From assembly GCA_964533585.1 (NCBI GenBank), contig CAZHMM010000114.1:1-11968 (forward strand): 11,968 nt of DNA, in the 5' to 3' direction. The notes beneath the pieces are model-generated. The model saw only the letters and a list, made by a program, of their open reading frames with translations, did not search any database and was not told the origin of the DNA. Source of the stretch: Elioraea sp964533585 (lineage in GTDB: Bacteria > Pseudomonadota > Alphaproteobacteria > Acetobacterales > Acetobacteraceae). The position numbers were made by a program, and so were the translations under genes. Below are positions 1 through 7,069 of this stretch, piece by piece (within the stretch, counting starts at the first letter, position 1; the number at the start of each line of letters is the position of its first letter).

Positions 1-64
1 CGCGCGCTGTGGCCGGGCGGTCCTGCCGGGAGGTTGGTCGTTTGCCACGTGTCAGCCTCGTGCG

Positions 65-95
65 CCCCGCGCCGGACAGCGTGCCCGGCGCGGGG
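65..95 (-). terminator. Hairpin just after the TAXI gene
   Basis: A perfect 11-bp G+C inverted repeat (65-75 with 85-95) encloses a 9-base loop and begins 9 bases past the stop codon of the leftward TAXI gene. Its place and strength fit a transcription end for the whole leftward operon. No T-run follows on the minus strand, so it is not a textbook intrinsic terminator. It could instead be an mRNA 3'-end stabiliser or a Rho-assisted stop. Confidence 0.55.
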
Positions 96-104
96 TACCG
101 ATCC

Positions 105-1067
105 TCAGGCCCTGCCGATCTCCTTGAAGAACCGCTCGGCGCCGGGATGCAACGGGAACGGCAGTCCGCTCAACGCATCCTCTAGCGTCATGAACTTCGC
201 GAGCGGATGCACCTGCTCCAGCCGCGCTTTGTTGTCGAACATCGACTTCGTGAGCTGATGCACGAGATCGGCCGGCACCTGATCATGGGTCGCGAGCAGC
301 GCGGGCGAGGCGAAGGTGCGGAACGGCTGGCCGCCCGGCACGTGCTCCGCCGGGACGGTATAGGGGTAGTCGAGCCCCTGGCTGTCCATGAAGGCGATGA
401 TGTCCTGATCGATGTCGATCAGGCGGGCGAAGCCGGTGTCCATCATCTGCTGCACGCTCGCGGAGCCGGGCGCATCCGGCCAGATGATCGCGTCGATCTG
501 GCGGTTGCGCACCTGGTCGATCGCGGCCTGGTGCACGGTGTATTCGGCGCGGATATCGCGATACGTCCAGCCGAGATGGCCCATGATCATGCGCCACACC
601 GCCTCGCCCTGGCTGCCCTGCATGCCGACCGAGACGCGCTTGCCTCGGAGGTCGCGCACCGACTTGATCTCCGGCGCCCACGACATCGCCAGGAACCATT
701 GCGGGTTGGGATAGAGCGTGGCGATCGCGCGCAGACCCGCGTAGCGGCCCTTCGGGCGCTGCGCGAACTGGCCCTCGTTCTTGAAGGCAAGTTCCGCGAC
801 ATTCCCCGCAAGGTAGGAAATCTCGACCTCGCGCTCTGCCAGCAGATCGACGTTCTGCACCGAGCCGCCCGTTGCCTGGATCGAGGCGCGTACACCCGGA
901 ACCGTATCGTTCCAGATCGCCGCCAGACCGCTGCCGAGGCGGTAGAAATTGCCGCCCGAGCCGGCCGTGGCGACGCGCACGAACCGCGTCTGCGCGCGCG
1001 CCGTGCCGGCCCCGAACAGCGTGCTCGGCACGAGCGCCATCACTCCTGCGAAGTCCCGTCTACGCAT
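105..1067 (-). CDS. TAXI-family TRAP transporter solute-binding protein
   Basis: This is a 320-residue periplasmic binding protein of the TAXI type, which catches a small carboxylate and hands it to a fused TRAP membrane subunit. The N-terminus reads MRRRDF, then a hydrophobic run and an ARA-Q cleavage site near residue 25. The doubled arginines give it a Tat-like look. The mature protein opens with VATAGSGGNFYRLG and continues with TGGSVQNVDLL, both typical of TAXI proteins. The ATG at 1067 is preferred to an in-frame one 13 codons upstream because GGGAGG lies 5 bases before it. It is the last gene of the leftward operon, 147 bases after the aldolase gene, and a hairpin follows it. No TRAP permease gene is visible, so the membrane partner must lie elsewhere. 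By context it probably binds the acid that the operon degrades; the ligand cannot be read from sequence. Confidence 0.93.
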   Translation of the reverse strand: MRRRDFAGVMALVPSTLFGAGTARAQTRFVRVATAGSGGNFYRLGSGLAAIWNDTVPGVRASIQATGGSVQNVDLLAEREVEISYLAGNVAELAFKNEGQFAQRPKGRYAGLRAIATLYPNPQWFLAMSWAPEIKSVRDLRGKRVSVGMQGSQGEAVWRMIMGHLGWTYRDIRAEYTVHQAAIDQVRNRQIDAIIWPDAPGSASVQQMMDTGFARLIDIDQDIIAFMDSQGLDYPYTVPAEHVPGGQPFRTFASPALLATHDQVPADLVHQLTKSMFDNKARLEQVHPLAKFMTLEDALSGLPFPLHPGAERFFKEIGRA

Positions 1068-1072
1068 GGTTT

Positions 1073-1078
1073 CCTCCC
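1073..1078 (-). promoter_or_regulatory. Ribosome binding site deciding the TAXI start
   Basis: On the minus strand this reads GGGAGG, 5 bases before the ATG at 1067. The alternative in-frame ATG codons upstream have no comparable site, so this fixes the start at MRRRDF and places a normal signal peptide at the N-terminus. Confidence 0.75.
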
Positions 1079-1214
1079 GTTGTTGGTTGTTCATGAACGC
1101 CACCACACGATCCGCAGAACGTCAACGAATTCGCGCGGACCTCAGAAAGTGTGGAGATCGCGCGCCGGGCCATCCCGAACGACGGCACTGGCTTCACACG
1201 CCGATCGTCCGGCA

Positions 1215-2012
1215 TCACGCGCTCTCCGCACGGTCAGCGCGGGCCTCGTCGAAGGCAGCGGCGAGCGCGTTGCGCAGCACGGCGACCTCATGGCCGATGC
1301 AGAGGCAGCGGAATCCCCGCGCATGCGCCTCGCGCGCGGCCGCCGCGTCGCCGGCGACCCAGCCGAGCGGCGTGCCGGTTGCGCGCGCGGCGTCGATCAG
1401 CCGTGTCTCCGCCGCGCGATAGCGCGGGTGCGCGAAGTCACCGGCAACGCCGAGGCTGTCGGAGAGGTCGTAGTGGCCGAGCCAGGCGAGATCGATCCCC
1501 GGCACGGAGAGAATCTCGTGCGCGTTCTCGACTCCGGCCGCGCTCTCGATCAGCGCGATCGTCAGCACGGCCTCGTTCGCCGCACGCATCGCCTCAGGTG
1601 GATCGGCGCCGCGCCAGTCGTCATGGCCGACGCCGAAGCCGAGGCCGCGCCGTCCCTCGGGCCGGTAGCGGCACCACGCGACCAGCGCCTCGGCCTGCGC
1701 CCGCGTCTCGGTCATCGGCAGCATGATCCCCTGCGCGCCGGCATCGAGCACGGGTGCGACCAGGTGGTAGCCATGTCCCGGCACGCGCACCATCGGCACG
1801 ATCCCGGCGGCCTTGGCGAACACGACCTGCTGCTTGATCGTCTCGATGCCGATGCCCGAGTGTTCCATGTCGAGCAGCACGAACTCCGCGCCGGCGGCCG
1901 CGAGCACGAAGGGCAGGCCGGGCGTGAAGAACTCGAACGCCATGACGCCCCAGGCCGTGCCGCCACGTCGCAGCACCTCGCGGACGGGATTGGGGCGGAT
2001 GGGCGAGGTCAC
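1215..2012 (-). CDS. HpaI/HpcH-family class II aldolase
   Basis: This is a 265-residue metal-dependent aldolase of the HpcH/HpaI family, which cleaves 2-keto-3-deoxy or 4-hydroxy-2-keto acids to pyruvate (or another keto acid) plus an aldehyde. Family residues seen, counted from the GTG start: the base His51 in LLDMEHSG, Arg76 in MVRVPG, the metal ligand Glu156 in ALIESAAG and Asp182 in GHYDLS. The length is normal for the family. The start is a GTG at 2012, one base after the stop of the preceding gene (TGA-C-GTG). The longer open frame upstream only overlaps that gene out of frame and shows no family similarity. Known relatives include HpaI, GarL (2-dehydro-3-deoxyglucarate aldolase) and YfaU/RhmA; the substrate is not decidable. 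If GarL-like, the tartronate semialdehyde made could feed the reductase at the head of the operon. Confidence 0.9.
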   Translation of the reverse strand: MTSPIRPNPVREVLRRGGTAWGVMAFEFFTPGLPFVLAAAGAEFVLLDMEHSGIGIETIKQQVVFAKAAGIVPMVRVPGHGYHLVAPVLDAGAQGIMLPMTETRAQAEALVAWCRYRPEGRRGLGFGVGHDDWRGADPPEAMRAANEAVLTIALIESAAGVENAHEILSVPGIDLAWLGHYDLSDSLGVAGDFAHPRYRAAETRLIDAARATGTPLGWVAGDAAAAREAHARGFRCLCIGHEVAVLRNALAAAFDEARADRAESA

Positions 2013-2013
2013 G

Positions 2014-3078
2014 TCACACCGTCTCCGCGAGGGGATGGGGCAGGGGGACGCGATAGGCAGCGGCCGCTTCCGCGAGCTGCCGCATCGTCTCCCCGTCGAG
2101 CGGGATGCCGTCGCGCAGGCGTGCGGTACGGGTGCGCCGCTCGATCTCGCCGGGCAGGAGCGGCGGCTCGCCCGGCACCGCGGGGCGCGCACTCCGCACC
2201 CAGTCCGTGAGCCGCTCGACGTCGGCGCTGAAGTCGTGCGCGTCGCCGAATCGTGACGGATCGATCGCGAGGGTGAGCATGTTGTTCACCAGCCGCCACG
2301 CAGTCGGGCTTGCGGCGTGGCTTGACCCGCCGCGCGTCAGGCTGCCGGCGAGGATCTCGCAGAACACCGAGAGCCCCGAGCCCTTGTGGCCGCCGAAGGG
2401 CAGGATCGCGCCGGGCGGATCGCGATAGAACTCCGTCGGGTCGGTGATCGGTCGGCCCTCGCCGTCGAGCACGTGTCCCGCCGGCAGCGCCTCGCCCTTG
2501 TTGCGCGCGACCTGGATCTTCCCCTCCGCGGTCGCCGAGGTGGCGATGTCGAGCACGATTGGCCCGTCGGGTCCCGGCGCACCGGCAGCGATCGGGTTGG
2601 CGGAGAGGCGCCGTTCGGTCGCACCGTGCGGCGCGACCAGGATGCCGTAGCCCGACGTGTTGACGAAATGCACCGAGACGAGCCCGGCCTCGGCAAGCAT
2701 CTCCGCCCAGGCGCCGATCCGCCCCAGGTGGCCGCTGTTGCGGATGCCGATCAATGCGAGTCCGTGCGTGCCTGCGCGCTCGATCGCGAGCGCCACCGCT
2801 TCCGCGCCGATCACCTGGCCGTAGCCGAACCCGCCATCGACGACCATGAGCGGCCCGGCGTCGACCGCCAGCGTGGCGTGGCGGTTGGCCAGCAATTCGC
2901 CGGCAGCCACCCAGGCGAGATACTTGGGCGCGCGGATCGCACCGTGGCTGTCATGGCCGACCAGGTTCGCCTCGATGAGGTGGGCCGCCACGGCCTCCGC
3001 CTCCGCGGGCTCCGATCCGCCCGCGCGGAACAGGCGCGCCAGGACGTCGTGCAGCGTGGCGGCGGCGATCGGGGTCAT
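2014..3078 (-). CDS. Ldh-family (malate/L-lactate/sulfolactate) NAD(P)-dependent oxidoreductase
   Basis: This 354-residue cytoplasmic dehydrogenase belongs to the PF02615 fold, unrelated to Rossmann-type lactate dehydrogenase. Motifs: DSHG at 43-46 with the catalytic histidine, NSGHLGRIG at 114-122, LDIATSATAEGKI at 176-188 and GGHKGSGL at 229-236. The family oxidises 2-hydroxy acids or reduces 2-keto acids and cyclic imines. Characterised members include YiaK (diketogulonate reductase), AllD (ureidoglycolate), DpkA and ComC (sulfolactate). The ATG overlaps the pdxA2-like stop as ATGA, and the aldolase gene starts one base past its own stop, so it sits in a coupled chain. Its likely task is to interconvert a 2-hydroxy and a 2-keto acid within the operon's pathway, perhaps just before the aldolase. 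The substrate is unknown. Confidence 0.92.
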   Translation of the reverse strand: MTPIAAATLHDVLARLFRAGGSEPAEAEAVAAHLIEANLVGHDSHGAIRAPKYLAWVAAGELLANRHATLAVDAGPLMVVDGGFGYGQVIGAEAVALAIERAGTHGLALIGIRNSGHLGRIGAWAEMLAEAGLVSVHFVNTSGYGILVAPHGATERRLSANPIAAGAPGPDGPIVLDIATSATAEGKIQVARNKGEALPAGHVLDGEGRPITDPTEFYRDPPGAILPFGGHKGSGLSVFCEILAGSLTRGGSSHAASPTAWRLVNNMLTLAIDPSRFGDAHDFSADVERLTDWVRSARPAVPGEPPLLPGEIERRTRTARLRDGIPLDGETMRQLAEAAAAYRVPLPHPLAETV

Positions 3079-4100
3079 GCCGTGCCGCCCTGGGCGAGCT
3101 GCGCGGCGAATTCGATCGCCTCGATCATGCTCGACGGGTTCGCGATCCCCTTGCCGGCGATGTCGAAGGCAGTGCCGTGGTCCACCGAGGTCCGGATGAT
3201 CGGCAGGCCGAGCGTGACGTTCACGCCGCCGAGCTCGGCCATCGCCCCCGATTTCGGGTCGATCCGGAAGCCGAGCAGCTTCACCGGGATATGTCCCTGG
3301 TCGTGGTACATCGCGACGACCGCATCGAACTGCCCGGCGGCGGCCTTGACGAACACGGTGTCGCCCGGCACGGGACCCTGCACGTCGAAGCCGCGCGCGC
3401 GCCAGTCGCGCAGCACCGGCACGGTGACGGTGTCGTCCTCGGCGCCGAACAGCCCGCCTTCGCCGGCATGCGGGTTGAGCGCGGCGACCGCAACACGCGG
3501 CGTGGCGATGCCGAGCCGGGTCAGCGCCTCGAAGGTCAGGCGCAAGGTGCGGTCGAGCCGCTCGGGCGTGAGCAGCGCGGGGACGCGCGAAAGCGGCACA
3601 TGCGTCGTGACGTGCGTGACCCGCAGCGCGCCCTGCGCGAGCATCATGCAGCTGTCCTTCACGCCCGTCAGGTCCGCCAGCATGTCGGTGTGGCCCGCAT
3701 AACGATGGCCGCCGAGATTGAGCGCCTCCTTGTTCAGCGGCGCGGTGGCGATCGCTGCCACGTCACCGGCGAGCGCGTGGCGCACCGCGGTCGCGACCGC
3801 TTCATAGGCGAGGTGGCCCGCCTCGCCCGAGACCGTCCCGAACGCGATCGGGCTGCGCGCGGGCACCGTCCCGACCACCGCGACCTCCGGCCAGACCACC
3901 GACGCGAGACCCGGGCGCAGCCGCGCGCCGAGACCGAGCGCGGCGTCGGTGCGCGCGAGTTCAGCCATCGCGCCCACGATCACGACGCGGATCGCGCCTG
4001 CCGCGATGCGCGGGGCGAGGTCGCGCGCTGCCTTGAGCGCGATCTCCGGGCCGATCCCGGCCGGATCGCCCATGGTGACGGCGATCACCGGCGCGCTCAT
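3075..4100 (-). CDS. pdxA2: PdxA2-type 4-phospho-D-threonate/erythronate dehydrogenase
   Basis: This 341-residue NAD-dependent dehydrogenase belongs to the PdxA family. Seen: MGDPAGIGPEI at 10-20, ATAPLNKEAL near 118-127, GHTDMLADLTG, and the three divalent-metal histidines at 167 (TTHVPL), 211 (NPHAGE) and 266 (YHDQGH), almost the same numbers as in E. coli PdxA. The C-terminal HGTAFDIAGKG is the form I associate with PdxA2 rather than vitamin B6 PdxA. In the known route PdxA2 oxidises 4-phospho-D-threonate at C3; the product loses CO2 to give DHAP. The neighbouring DUF1537 kinase, sharing a 4-base ATGA overlap, would supply the phosphorylated substrate. That context argues strongly for catabolism over pyridoxal phosphate synthesis. 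Whether D-threonate, D-erythronate or another tetronate is used cannot be told. Confidence 0.88.
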   Translation of the reverse strand: MSAPVIAVTMGDPAGIGPEIALKAARDLAPRIAAGAIRVVIVGAMAELARTDAALGLGARLRPGLASVVWPEVAVVGTVPARSPIAFGTVSGEAGHLAYEAVATAVRHALAGDVAAIATAPLNKEALNLGGHRYAGHTDMLADLTGVKDSCMMLAQGALRVTHVTTHVPLSRVPALLTPERLDRTLRLTFEALTRLGIATPRVAVAALNPHAGEGGLFGAEDDTVTVPVLRDWRARGFDVQGPVPGDTVFVKAAAGQFDAVVAMYHDQGHIPVKLLGFRIDPKSGAMAELGGVNVTLGLPIIRTSVDHGTAFDIAGKGIANPSSMIEAIEFAAQLAQGGTA

Positions 4101-5155
4101 GCGCGCATCCTCTCCGCCGGGGCGAGAAGCCGCCTGATCAGCCCGCCATCCTCGAAGGCACCGGACTTGCTGATCAGCGGCACGCCGACCCAGGCGCCGT
4201 CGTCGAGCGCGGAGAGCGGCAGCCCCGCCGCCACCTCGCCGCGCACCGAGAGGCGGCCGCAGCCGAGCGCGCCGAGCAGGCGCAGCAGCGTGTCGCCGCC
4301 CACCACGACGACGAGGTCCGGGCAGGCGAGACGAGCGAGGGCTGCGAACAGCGCGTGCATGCGAGCCGCATCCACGGCGGCGTCGACGAGCGCGGGCCGC
4401 TCGGAGTCCAACCGCCGCGCAACGGCGGCGGCGATCTCGCCGACCGGGCGTCCGCCGTCATCACCGATCACGCTTTCCGGTGCCGCCGCCGCAATCATGG
4501 CGACCTCTCGACGCGTCACGGCGTGGGCGCTGCCCGTCACCATCAGCACGCGTGCGGCTCGCGGCACCGCTGCGGCCGCGACCGTGCCGGCGAAGGCGCG
4601 CGCGAGTCCCGAGGAGCCGGCCCAGAGGACACCCGGGTCGCGGTCATGCGTAGCGACCAGCCGGTTGAGGTCGTCGTCGGTGCCGGTATCGCAGACCGTG
4701 ATGCTGCGCTCGGCCCCCGCTGCCGCGAGCAGCGCCGCCAGATCCGTCCCGTCCTGTGGCCCGCCACCGGCGACATGCAATCGACCCTCGCGCACGAACC
4801 GGCCCTGTGCCGGGAATGCCGGTGCGACCAGGGTGGTCGTGAAGCCGCCGGCGCGATGCGCGGCGACGATTTCGGCGGCGGTATTGCCGCGCAGCAGGCT
4901 GTCGATCTTCTTGAACGCAGGCCGGCCTGCGCCGAGCCCTGGCGCGAGCCGGCGCACGCGCCGGGCCGCCTCCGGGACGGAGCGGTCACGCGAACTGGTG
5001 GAGATCGCGGCATCGCCGCCGGGCCAGTCGGCGTCGGCGCCCTCGTCATCCTCTGCCAGCCAGCGCACGGCGATCGCTCCGCGTGACGCCGCGAAGGGCG
5101 CCGCCGCGTCGAGCGCGCCGGTCAGGTCGTCGGCCAGCAGACGCAGCCCGGTCAT
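4097..5155 (-). CDS. Four-carbon acid sugar kinase (DUF1537 family), short form
   Basis: This 352-residue ATP-dependent kinase belongs to the DUF1537 family (DtnK/DenK/OtnK), which phosphorylates tetronates at O4. The N-terminal substrate domain shows ADDLTGALD at 9-17, FKKIDSLLRGN near 81-91 and APAFPAQGR at 111-119. The C-terminal nucleotide domain shows VGGDT near 285-289 and ISKSGAFEDGG near 328-338, matching the usual GGDT and KSGGFG elements with one Gly changed to Ala. Most characterised members have about 420 residues, so this is a short version; the loss seems to be in linkers and loops, since both ends and all main motifs are present. It overlaps the genes on both sides by 4 bases (ATGA). 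With the PdxA2-like dehydrogenase it would convert a tetronate to DHAP and CO2. Confidence 0.88.
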   Translation of the reverse strand: MTGLRLLADDLTGALDAAAPFAASRGAIAVRWLAEDDEGADADWPGGDAAISTSSRDRSVPEAARRVRRLAPGLGAGRPAFKKIDSLLRGNTAAEIVAAHRAGGFTTTLVAPAFPAQGRFVREGRLHVAGGGPQDGTDLAALLAAAGAERSITVCDTGTDDDLNRLVATHDRDPGVLWAGSSGLARAFAGTVAAAAVPRAARVLMVTGSAHAVTRREVAMIAAAAPESVIGDDGGRPVGEIAAAVARRLDSERPALVDAAVDAARMHALFAALARLACPDLVVVVGGDTLLRLLGALGCGRLSVRGEVAAGLPLSALDDGAWVGVPLISKSGAFEDGGLIRRLLAPAERMRA

Positions 5156-5982
5156 GCCGGCACCCTTGCGGCGAGCACCTCGACGCCGCGCGCGGCGAAC
5201 ATCCGGCGGGCCGCACCGTCGAGCGCCTCGTCGGTGACGACGAGATGGCCGGCCGACAGCACCAGCACCTTGCAGAACGCAACCGCACCGAACTTGCTGG
5301 CATCCGCGAGCACGGCGAGACGACGCGCGCCTTCGACCATCGCCTGCTTGATGCCCGCGACCTCGATCGAGGTCTCGCTGATGATGCCGTCGGCGATGGC
5401 GTGCGCGCCGAGCAGGGCGATGTCGGCCGAGAGGCCACGCGCGAAGGACTGGCCAGGCTCGCCGGCGAGCGTGTGCGAGCCTGACCGCAGCGTCCCGCCC
5501 GGCACGATCACGCGGATGCGCGGCGCGTCCGCGAGCACGGCGGCGATGCGCAGGTCGTTGGTGACGGCCGTGATCGCCAACCCGCGCGCGACGACGGCGC
5601 GCGCTGCCTCCAGCACGGTGGAGGAACTGTCGAACACGACGCTCTGGCCCGGCTCGATGAGGCCGGCGGCCGCCTCGCCGATCGCCCGCTTGGCGGCCGA
5701 ATGGACATGCTGCGCGATCGCCGGGGCGGGCTCGAAGGTGGTGCGCGCCGCGCTGAGCGAGACCGCGCCGCCATGGGTGCGCCGAAGCTGGCCGACCGCG
5801 GCGAGTTCCTCGAGATCGCGCCGCACCGTCGAGGATGACACGCCGATCGCGGCGGCGAGTTCCGCGATCGCAACGACGCCGCGGCTCTTGAGGTGGTCGA
5901 GAATCCGCGCCTGGCGCGCTGCCGGAATGAGCGGCGGCTGATCGGCGATGGAGGCGCGCAGCTGCGGCACCGGAGCCGTCAC
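5152..5982 (-). CDS. DeoR/GlpR-type transcriptional repressor
   Basis: This 276-residue regulator has an N-terminal DeoR winged helix-turn-helix at about 23-75 (recognition helix around VSSSTVRRDLEEL, then RRTHGGAV) and a C-terminal DeoRC sensor domain at about 95-255. The sensor shows VVFDSSSTV, TNDLRIA, a G-rich PGGTLR turn and DASKFG, the usual sugar-phosphate binding pattern. The start is the GTG at 5982, inside the GTGA overlap with the reductase gene; there is no internal ATG before the DNA-binding domain, and the longer upstream frame is a shadow of the reductase gene. DeoR proteins usually repress their own operon and are released by a phosphorylated intermediate, here plausibly the tetronate phosphate or DHAP. 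The inverted repeat at 6954-6973 is the natural operator candidate. Confidence 0.92.
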   Translation of the reverse strand: MTAPVPQLRASIADQPPLIPAARQARILDHLKSRGVVAIAELAAAIGVSSSTVRRDLEELAAVGQLRRTHGGAVSLSAARTTFEPAPAIAQHVHSAAKRAIGEAAAGLIEPGQSVVFDSSSTVLEAARAVVARGLAITAVTNDLRIAAVLADAPRIRVIVPGGTLRSGSHTLAGEPGQSFARGLSADIALLGAHAIADGIISETSIEVAGIKQAMVEGARRLAVLADASKFGAVAFCKVLVLSAGHLVVTDEALDGAARRMFAARGVEVLAARVPA

Positions 5983-6890
5983 TCCGGCAGGTCGCGCACG
6001 TGCCCGCGCGAAAGCCGCGCGACGATCTCGGGCAGCACCGGCATGAAGCGCTCGCCGTGGCCCTGCGCGAGCGCCATCTGCCAGACCTGGCTGCACGCCT
6101 GCGCGACGAAGGACGCGGCAGGCGCGGCCTCGGCCATGCGGCAATAGGTGCGCATGTCCTTCGCCGCGATCCGGATCGGCCCCTTCAGCCGGCTGTCGTC
6201 GCCCTCCAGCGCCCAGGGCATCATCATCTGGAACATCGCGCTGTTCGCGCCGCCGGCGGAGACCACCTCGTAGAGCTTGCGGAGATCCACCCCGAGCTTG
6301 CTCGCGGTCGCGACCGCCTCGGCGATCACCGCCGAGGTGCCGATCGAGATGAAGTTGTTGACGAGCTTCAGCGTGTGTCCCGCGCCGAGCTCGCCCGCCT
6401 CGATGATCGTGTCGGCGTAGCACTCGACGATCGGCCGGACGCGCGCGACATGCGCCGGATCGCCGCCGAGGAAGGTCGAGAGCTTGCCGAGCTCCGCCTC
6501 GCGCGGGGTGCGCCCGACCGGGGCGTCCACCAGGCCGATGCCGCGCTCGGCCAGGATGCGGCCAAGCCGCCGCGTCGAGGTCGGGTCGGCCGAGGTGCTG
6601 TCCACCAGGATCGTTCCGGGCCGCAGACCTTCGAGCACGCCGGTCTCGCCCAGCACGGTTGCCTCGACCTCGACCGAGGAGGGCAGGCAGAGGAACACGA
6701 CGTCGCTCGCCCGCGCGACCTCGGCGGGGCTGTGCGCCTCCGTCGCACCCTGCGCTACGAGGTCCTCGACAGGCGCGCGGTTGCGGTGGCCGAGGATCGT
6801 CAGCGGATGGCCCTTGAGCAGGATGTGCTTGGCCGCCCCGTGCCCCATCAGGCCGACGCCGATGTAGCCGACCCTCGATTGTGCGGTCAC
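5979..6890 (-). CDS. 3-hydroxyisobutyrate-dehydrogenase-family reductase with YihU-like pocket
   Basis: This 303-residue NAD(P)-dependent beta-hydroxyacid dehydrogenase starts at a GTG 5 bases after GGGGGAG; the longer ATG start (6965) has no such site and would fall inside the putative operator. The Rossmann motif GYIGVGLMG is at 8-16, VDSTSADPTS at 97-106 and the catalytic lysine is Lys175 in TLKLVNN. The substrate loop reads DAPVGRTP (122-129) instead of the DAPVSGG usual in GarR and HibD, and the helix after the lysine reads NNFISIG (Asn178, Ser182). This set resembles sulfolactaldehyde reductase YihU as I remember it. Alternatives are LtnD-type threonate dehydrogenase, tartronate semialdehyde reductase or hydroxybutyrate dehydrogenase. 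It is the first gene of the leftward operon and overlaps the regulator by GTGA. Confidence 0.87.
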   Translation of the reverse strand: MTAQSRVGYIGVGLMGHGAAKHILLKGHPLTILGHRNRAPVEDLVAQGATEAHSPAEVARASDVVFLCLPSSVEVEATVLGETGVLEGLRPGTILVDSTSADPTSTRRLGRILAERGIGLVDAPVGRTPREAELGKLSTFLGGDPAHVARVRPIVECYADTIIEAGELGAGHTLKLVNNFISIGTSAVIAEAVATASKLGVDLRKLYEVVSAGGANSAMFQMMMPWALEGDDSRLKGPIRIAAKDMRTYCRMAEAAPAASFVAQACSQVWQMALAQGHGERFMPVLPEIVARLSRGHVRDLPE

Positions 6891-6897
6891 CTGCGCT
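6891..6897 (-). promoter_or_regulatory. Ribosome binding region deciding the GTG start of the reductase
   Basis: On the minus strand the bases just before the GTG at 6890 read GGGGGAG-CGCAG, a strong purine-rich site 5 bases from the start. It supports GTG over the in-frame ATG 25 codons upstream, and the resulting 303-residue protein begins directly with the Rossmann strand, as usual in this family. Confidence 0.6.
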
Positions 6898-6953
6898 CCC
6901 CCGGATTGGGCCGTCGGTTCACATCCGGCGGCTTCGGAGCAAAAGCGTGCATC

Positions 6954-6973
6954 CTTGCGCAGCAATGCGCAAG
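6954..6973. promoter_or_regulatory. Palindromic operator candidate in the divergent control region
   Basis: CTTGCGCA (6954-6961), the 4-base spacer GCAA and TGCGCAAG (6966-6973) form a perfect 8+8 inverted repeat about 64 bases before the reductase GTG and about 97 before the DUF533 ATG. It is flanked by imperfectly matching GCATC and GGGTGC outside the arms. Size, symmetry and place fit a dimeric repressor site, most simply for the DeoR protein of the leftward operon. No clear -10 element for the leftward operon could be picked out next to it. Confidence 0.5.
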
Positions 6974-7012
6974 AGGGTGCAAACTTACGCGGTCACCCAG
7001 GGCAGGCACCGC

Positions 7013-7042
7013 TTGGCAGCGGACCCGCCGCGCCCCCATAAC
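7013..7042 (+). promoter_or_regulatory. Putative sigma-70 promoter for the DUF533 gene
   Basis: TTGGCA at 7013-7018 and CATAAC at 7037-7042 are separated by 18 bases and match the -35 and -10 consensus at five and four positions. The ATG at 7070 lies 27 bases after the -10, giving a 5' leader of roughly 20 bases. It stands out because the surrounding sequence is very G+C rich. Pattern-based only. Confidence 0.42.
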
Positions 7043-7069
7043 GATGCGAGGAGCGGCGGAGGGACGGCG

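Noticed and set aside
1097..1125. TTGACG at 1120-1125 (minus strand) as -35 of a separate promoter for the TAXI gene
   Set aside because: No acceptable -10 hexamer is found at 16-19 bases; the gap may still hold a promoter but the sequence does not show one.
207..2210. 667-residue open frame on the plus strand
   Set aside because: It lies opposite the TAXI and aldolase genes, has Arg/His/Asp-rich composition typical of antisense frames in G+C-rich DNA, and shows no recognisable domain.
3075..4100. Vitamin B6 biosynthesis role for the PdxA-family protein
   Set aside because: Overlap with a DUF1537 kinase gene and the PdxA2-like C-terminal motif point to acid-sugar breakdown instead.
3177..5237. 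686-residue open frame on the plus strand
   Set aside because: Antisense shadow of the PdxA2 and kinase genes; low-complexity Arg/Ala/Ser content and no family motif.
5983..6423. 147-residue N-terminal extension of the DeoR regulator
   Set aside because: It overlaps the reductase gene out of frame and has no similarity to any domain; the GTG in the GTGA overlap gives a normal-length regulator.
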